Assembly (NCBI GenBank): GCA_012934845.2
Contig: WNNJ02002127.1
Span: forward strand, 122,671-186,670
Direction: 5' to 3'
Source of the DNA: Pomphorhynchus laevis
Taxonomy: Eukaryota; Acanthocephala; Palaeacanthocephala; Echinorhynchida; Pomphorhynchidae
Length of the DNA: 64,000 nt
Shown here: positions 54,063 through 64,000 of the stretch, one piece after another
How the letters are laid out: each line of letters begins with the position of its first letter
How positions within the stretch are numbered: the stretch's first letter is position 1
Made by a program: the position numbers and the translations under genes
Notes under the pieces: generated by a model
The model's database searches: none
What the model was told of the DNA's origin: nothing
What the model saw: only the letters and a program-made list of their open reading frames with translations

Positions 54063-54063
<1 letters not shown>
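52985..54063 (+). mobile_element. 5'-truncated Penelope-like element with GIY-YIG endonuclease
   Basis: It starts just after the RT (IYNEATRVRKICSTANTL; LLRGYTHIEIWRQINKAR at 53030-53281). One frame change later, 53233-53841 encodes FIPYHQATRNIAKHL, a Cys cluster (KACGDKRCACCKSM), the GIY-YIG core (HGIYFMTCTDCNIQYIGETN) and a late Glu (RGESYWIGQLMTDLQGLN). The 3' tail holds TTGATAAAGACTTTGTGTCG followed by AAACGTTG, a hairpin plus GAAACG phrase shared with the next family, and ends in a TA microsatellite. Related to but distinct from the 875-residue family. Confidence 0.85.
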
Positions 54064-54126
<63 letters not shown>

Positions 54127-54142
54127 ATATATATATTATTTA
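54064..54142. repeat. TA microsatellite
   Basis: About 28 TA units, followed by a short TAATAATATATATATTATTT stretch, at the 3' end of the Penelope copy. Confidence 0.95.
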
Positions 54143-60663
<6,521 letters not shown>

Positions 60664-62221
60664 AATTGTTTAAGGTGGAATTATGTAATATCGACATCCC
60701 ATTTGTAAATGTGTTCTGAATTTAACCCATGATTAGTATCTGTTAATAGTTGACCTACAATTCTCTGCTCTTCTATTCTTCTTTCTTTAGTGTCGTTAAT
60801 ACCATCCTTTATTATGATATAGTCAAAAATATCCGAATTTTTTGAATGTGCTGAAATACAATGATGCACAATCGCGTCGCGATGTGTTAACTGTTTATTT
60901 ATATCTGATCTGCGATTATTAAGTCTCATATTCATGCTAAGTCCTGTCTCACCTACGTATTGTAGTTGACACAGTCTGCATGTTGCTAAATATACATTAC
61001 CGTTTGATGCGCATGATGTATTGCCGTTTATTTTATATTCTAATTTCGTTTTGCTGCTAACGTACTTTGTAGCATTAATAACATTTTCACAACATTTTGT
61101 TCGCGCTCTTTGGCATTGTTTACATCCCGACATATTTTTGTTTCCTTGTCTTTGGAATTTTGACCGTATTAACCGGCGACCGATTGTGTTTGTAGCTTTA
61201 AAGGTTATAAATACTCTTTTGATTGGTTTTCCTATTTGTTTTGCTATATTACCTATTGATTCGTTAGCGTCGCATGATAATGATTGTAATGCCTTATGAT
61301 AAGGGAAGACGTAAATATTGTCACTGCATATTTTTTCTTTCGGCAAGTTTTTGGAATTTTTTAATAATATTAGACTTTTATTAATTGATCGATTAACCTC
61401 ACGATAAGTATATCCTCTCAGAATGAGCTGCTTTCTTAGATGGTCTATTGTATCTAGCTGTGATTTTGTTGTACTACATATTTTCAGGATTCTTGATGTT
61501 TCATTTATGATCATATTCATCTTAATGTGTTTTGGGTGGGCACTCAACGGGTGCAAATGCATTTTAGGACTACTGGGTTTCCTATATATTCTGGTCTGCA
61601 ATGTATCGTTATTGTCCCAGTAAATAGACACATCAAGGAAATTAATCGAAACTGTTCTATTTATCGTAAACTTTAATGGTCCGAAATTGTTTAGATTGTT
61701 AACGAACTGTTCTAAATGTTCGTCACCATCTTTCCAAACTAGAAAAATATCATCAATATATCTGTACCATATAAATGGTTTCCATGTACATTGATGAATG
61801 AACTGCTGTTCGTAATGATTTAGATATAGCGTGGCATACGTGGGCGCAACAGGTGTGCCCATCGCCGTACCTATTTTCTGTGTGTACAGTGATCCATTAA
61901 ATTCAAATGTATTTCCTTCTAGTATCAATCTTAGCCCCTCTGTAATTAAGGATTTTTTCTTTGTATTCCATCCCGCTTGATCTATCAACGATCCTATTCT
62001 CTTGATTCCATCTTCGTGGGGAATAGACGTATAAAGATTTGAAACATCAAGAGTTAGTATTATGTCTTGTTTTGCTATGCTTGGTTTGTGATGATTTAAT
62101 TTTTTCAGAAAACTGTATGTATCCTTTAGATAGCTATTTGATGTTGACATTAAACTTTTTAGTGTACAGTCTAGGAATCTCGAGAGGTTCTCAGTTACTG
62201 TGGCTTTGTTGGATACGATAG
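60664..62221 (-). mobile_element. Penelope-like element, unit 3, 5'-truncated
   Basis: The ORF part from the codons IVSNKATVTENL (62221) to the stop (60681) is open. One residue differs from units 1 and 2 (RTVSINFLD against RTVPINFLD). The 5' third is lost at 62221, where another copy begins. RT motifs A-C and the endonuclease are present, the fingers are not. Confidence 0.9.
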
Positions 62222-63092
62222 TGTTTTGGGTGGGCACTCAACGGGTGCAAATGCATTTTAGGACTACTGGGTTTCCTATATATTCTGGTCTGCAATGTAT
62301 CGTTATTGTCCCAGTAAATAGACACATCAAGGAAATTAATCGGAACTGTTCTATTTATCGTAAACTTTAATGGTCCGAAATTGTTTAGATTGTTAACGAA
62401 CTGTTCTAAATGTTCGTCACCATCTTTCCAAACTAGAAAAATATCATCAATATATCTGTACCATATAAATGGTTTCCATGTACATTGATGAATGAACTGC
62501 TGTTCGTAATGATTTAGATATAGCGTGGCATACGTGGGCGCAACAGGTGTGCCCATCGCCGTACCTATTTTCTGTGTGTACAGTGATCCATTAAATTCAA
62601 ATGTATTTCCTTCTAGTATCAATCTTAGCCCCTCTGTAATTAAGGATTTTTTCTTTGTATTCCATCCCGCTTGATCTATCAACGATCCTATTCTCTTGAT
62701 TCCATCTTCGTGGGGAATAGACGTATAAAGATTTGAAACATCAAGAGTTAGTATTATGTCTTGTTTTGCTATGCTTGGTTTGTGATGATTTAATTTTTTC
62801 AGAAAACTGTATGTATCCTTTAGATAGCTATTTGATGTTGACATTAAACTTTTTAGTGTACAGTCTAGGAATCTCGAGAGGTTCTCAGTTACTGTGGCTT
62901 TGTTGGATACGATAGGTCTTCCTTTACAAGGTCTTTCTTCCTTGTGAATTTTTGGTAAGAGATAGAATACCCCTGCACGATAAGGGATTTTCGATCGTAT
63001 ATCGTTTGATGTCTTGTTGTCGATAGCGCCTATTGATTCGTGTTTCAGTCTGTACTCTTCTACTCTGTCATATGTGCGTTTCAATTCGTCTT
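62222..63092 (-). mobile_element. Inverted 5' segment of a Penelope copy
   Basis: Minus-oriented codons from KRTYDRVEEYRL (63084) to LHPLSAHPKH (62222), including all RT motifs. It joins at 63092/63093 to a plus-oriented segment that begins 15 codons before its own end point. Best read as the 5' half of one plus-oriented element whose 5' part was inverted during insertion. Confidence 0.85.
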
Positions 63093-64000
63093 AGTCCTAA
63101 AATGCATTTGCACCCGTTGAGTGCCCACCCAAAACACATTAAGATGAATATGATCATAAATGAAACATCAAGAATCCTGAAAATATGTAGTACAACAAAA
63201 TCACAGCTAGATACAATAGACCATCTAAGAAAGCAGCTCATTCTGAGAGGATATACTTATCGTGAGGTTAATCGATCAATTAATAAAAGTCTAATATTAT
63301 TAAAAAATTCCAAAAACTTGCCGAAAGAAAAAATATGCAGTGACAATATTTACGTCTTCCCTTATCATAAGGCATTACAATCATTATCATGCGACGCTAA
63401 CGAATCAATAGGTAATATAGCAAAACAAATAGGAAAACCAATCAAAAGAGTATTTATAACCTTTAAAGCTACAAACACAATCGGTCGCCGGTTAATACGG
63501 TCAAAATTCCAAAGACAAGGAAACAAAAATATGTCGGGATGTAAACAATGCCAAAGAGCGCGAACAAAATGTTGTGAAAATGTTATTAATGCTACAAAGT
63601 ACGTTAGCAGCAAAACGAAATTAGAATATAAAATAAACGGCAATACATCATGCGCATCAAACGGTAATGTATATTTAGCAACATGCAGACTGTGTCAACT
63701 ACAATACGTAGGTGAGACAGGACTTAGCATGAATATGAGACTTAATAATCGCAGATCAGATATAAATAAACAGTTAACACATCGCGACGCGATTGTGCAT
63801 CATTGTATTTCAGCACATTCAAAAAATTCGGATATTTTTGACTATATCATAATAAAGGATGGTATTAACGACACTAAAGAAAGAAGAATAGAAGAGCAGA
63901 GAATTGTAGGTCAACTATTAACAGATACTAATCATGGGTTAAATTCAGAACACATTTACAAATGGGATGTCGATATTACATAATTCCACCTTAAACAATT
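63093..64000 (+). mobile_element. 3' segment of the same Penelope copy, plus orientation, runs to the window end
   Basis: Codons SPKMHLHPLSAHPKH through the post-RT region, Cys cluster, GIY-YIG core and the terminal YKWDVDIT and stop at 63983, followed by the tail AATTCCACCTTAAACAATT cut by the window end. No RT in this part. An upstream open stretch at 63033-63092 is antisense to the inverted segment and not part of the protein. Confidence 0.9.

Noticed and set aside
63033-63092. N-terminal 20 codons of a 316-codon plus-strand frame
   Set aside because: This part is antisense of the inverted segment. True element codons begin at the junction 63093.

Overview
This is AT-rich DNA from an invertebrate animal. 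It holds one spliced host gene, very short introns beside introns of several kilobases, and many layers of retroelements. Minimal introns of 46-58 bp, RTE-type LINEs and a polypyrimidine-AG right before the first ATG would suit a nematode or a similar lineage. That placement is a weak inference and no species is claimed.

The host gene is Dicer, on the plus strand. Fourteen exons between 3847 and 52322 join with matching reading phase at every junction into about 996 codons. Aligned from memory with human Dicer they cover, in order, a strongly eroded helicase region (exons 1-6), the DUF283 dimerisation domain (7-8), a linker (9-10), the platform and PAZ domains (11-12), and the start of the linker toward RNase IIIa (13-14). 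The helicase ATPase motifs (GxGKT, DECH, motifs V and VI) are not recognisable, while PAZ is well kept. No RNase III exon was identified. The frame heads into a large Penelope array at the right end, so the catalytic half should lie beyond the window or be missing.

The large Dicer introns are packed with mobile DNA. From left to right: a fossil RT element with a Cys-rich finger (1-1727); many pieces of an apparently endonuclease-lacking Penelope-like family, called PLE-N here, whose 3' tail carries a conserved structured core (at least a dozen copies, both strands); a CR1/L2-type LINE (7560-10700); palindromic MITE-like elements (3491, 14303, 15030, 15958, 16515); two copies of a tRNA-derived SINE (16144, 39184); a two-ORF LINE (18236-21570); a Merlin/IS1595-like transposase fragment (24020-24249); two copies of a teleost-type LINE (25795-27340, 48665-50820); a LINE at 32600-35310; and an RTE-type LINE (40735-43290). 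An intronless OTUD3-like deubiquitinase copy sits at 29779-30393 inside intron 10.

The right end (52985-64000) is a cluster of Penelope-like elements with GIY-YIG endonucleases: a 5'-truncated copy, a hammerhead-ribozyme candidate between two TA microsatellites, two 875-residue ORFs with the same predicted protein in head-to-tail copies, a 5'-truncated third copy, and a copy whose 5' part is inverted in the manner of twin priming. Small perfect fold-back palindromes with unrelated sequences recur throughout and are a notable signature of this locus.
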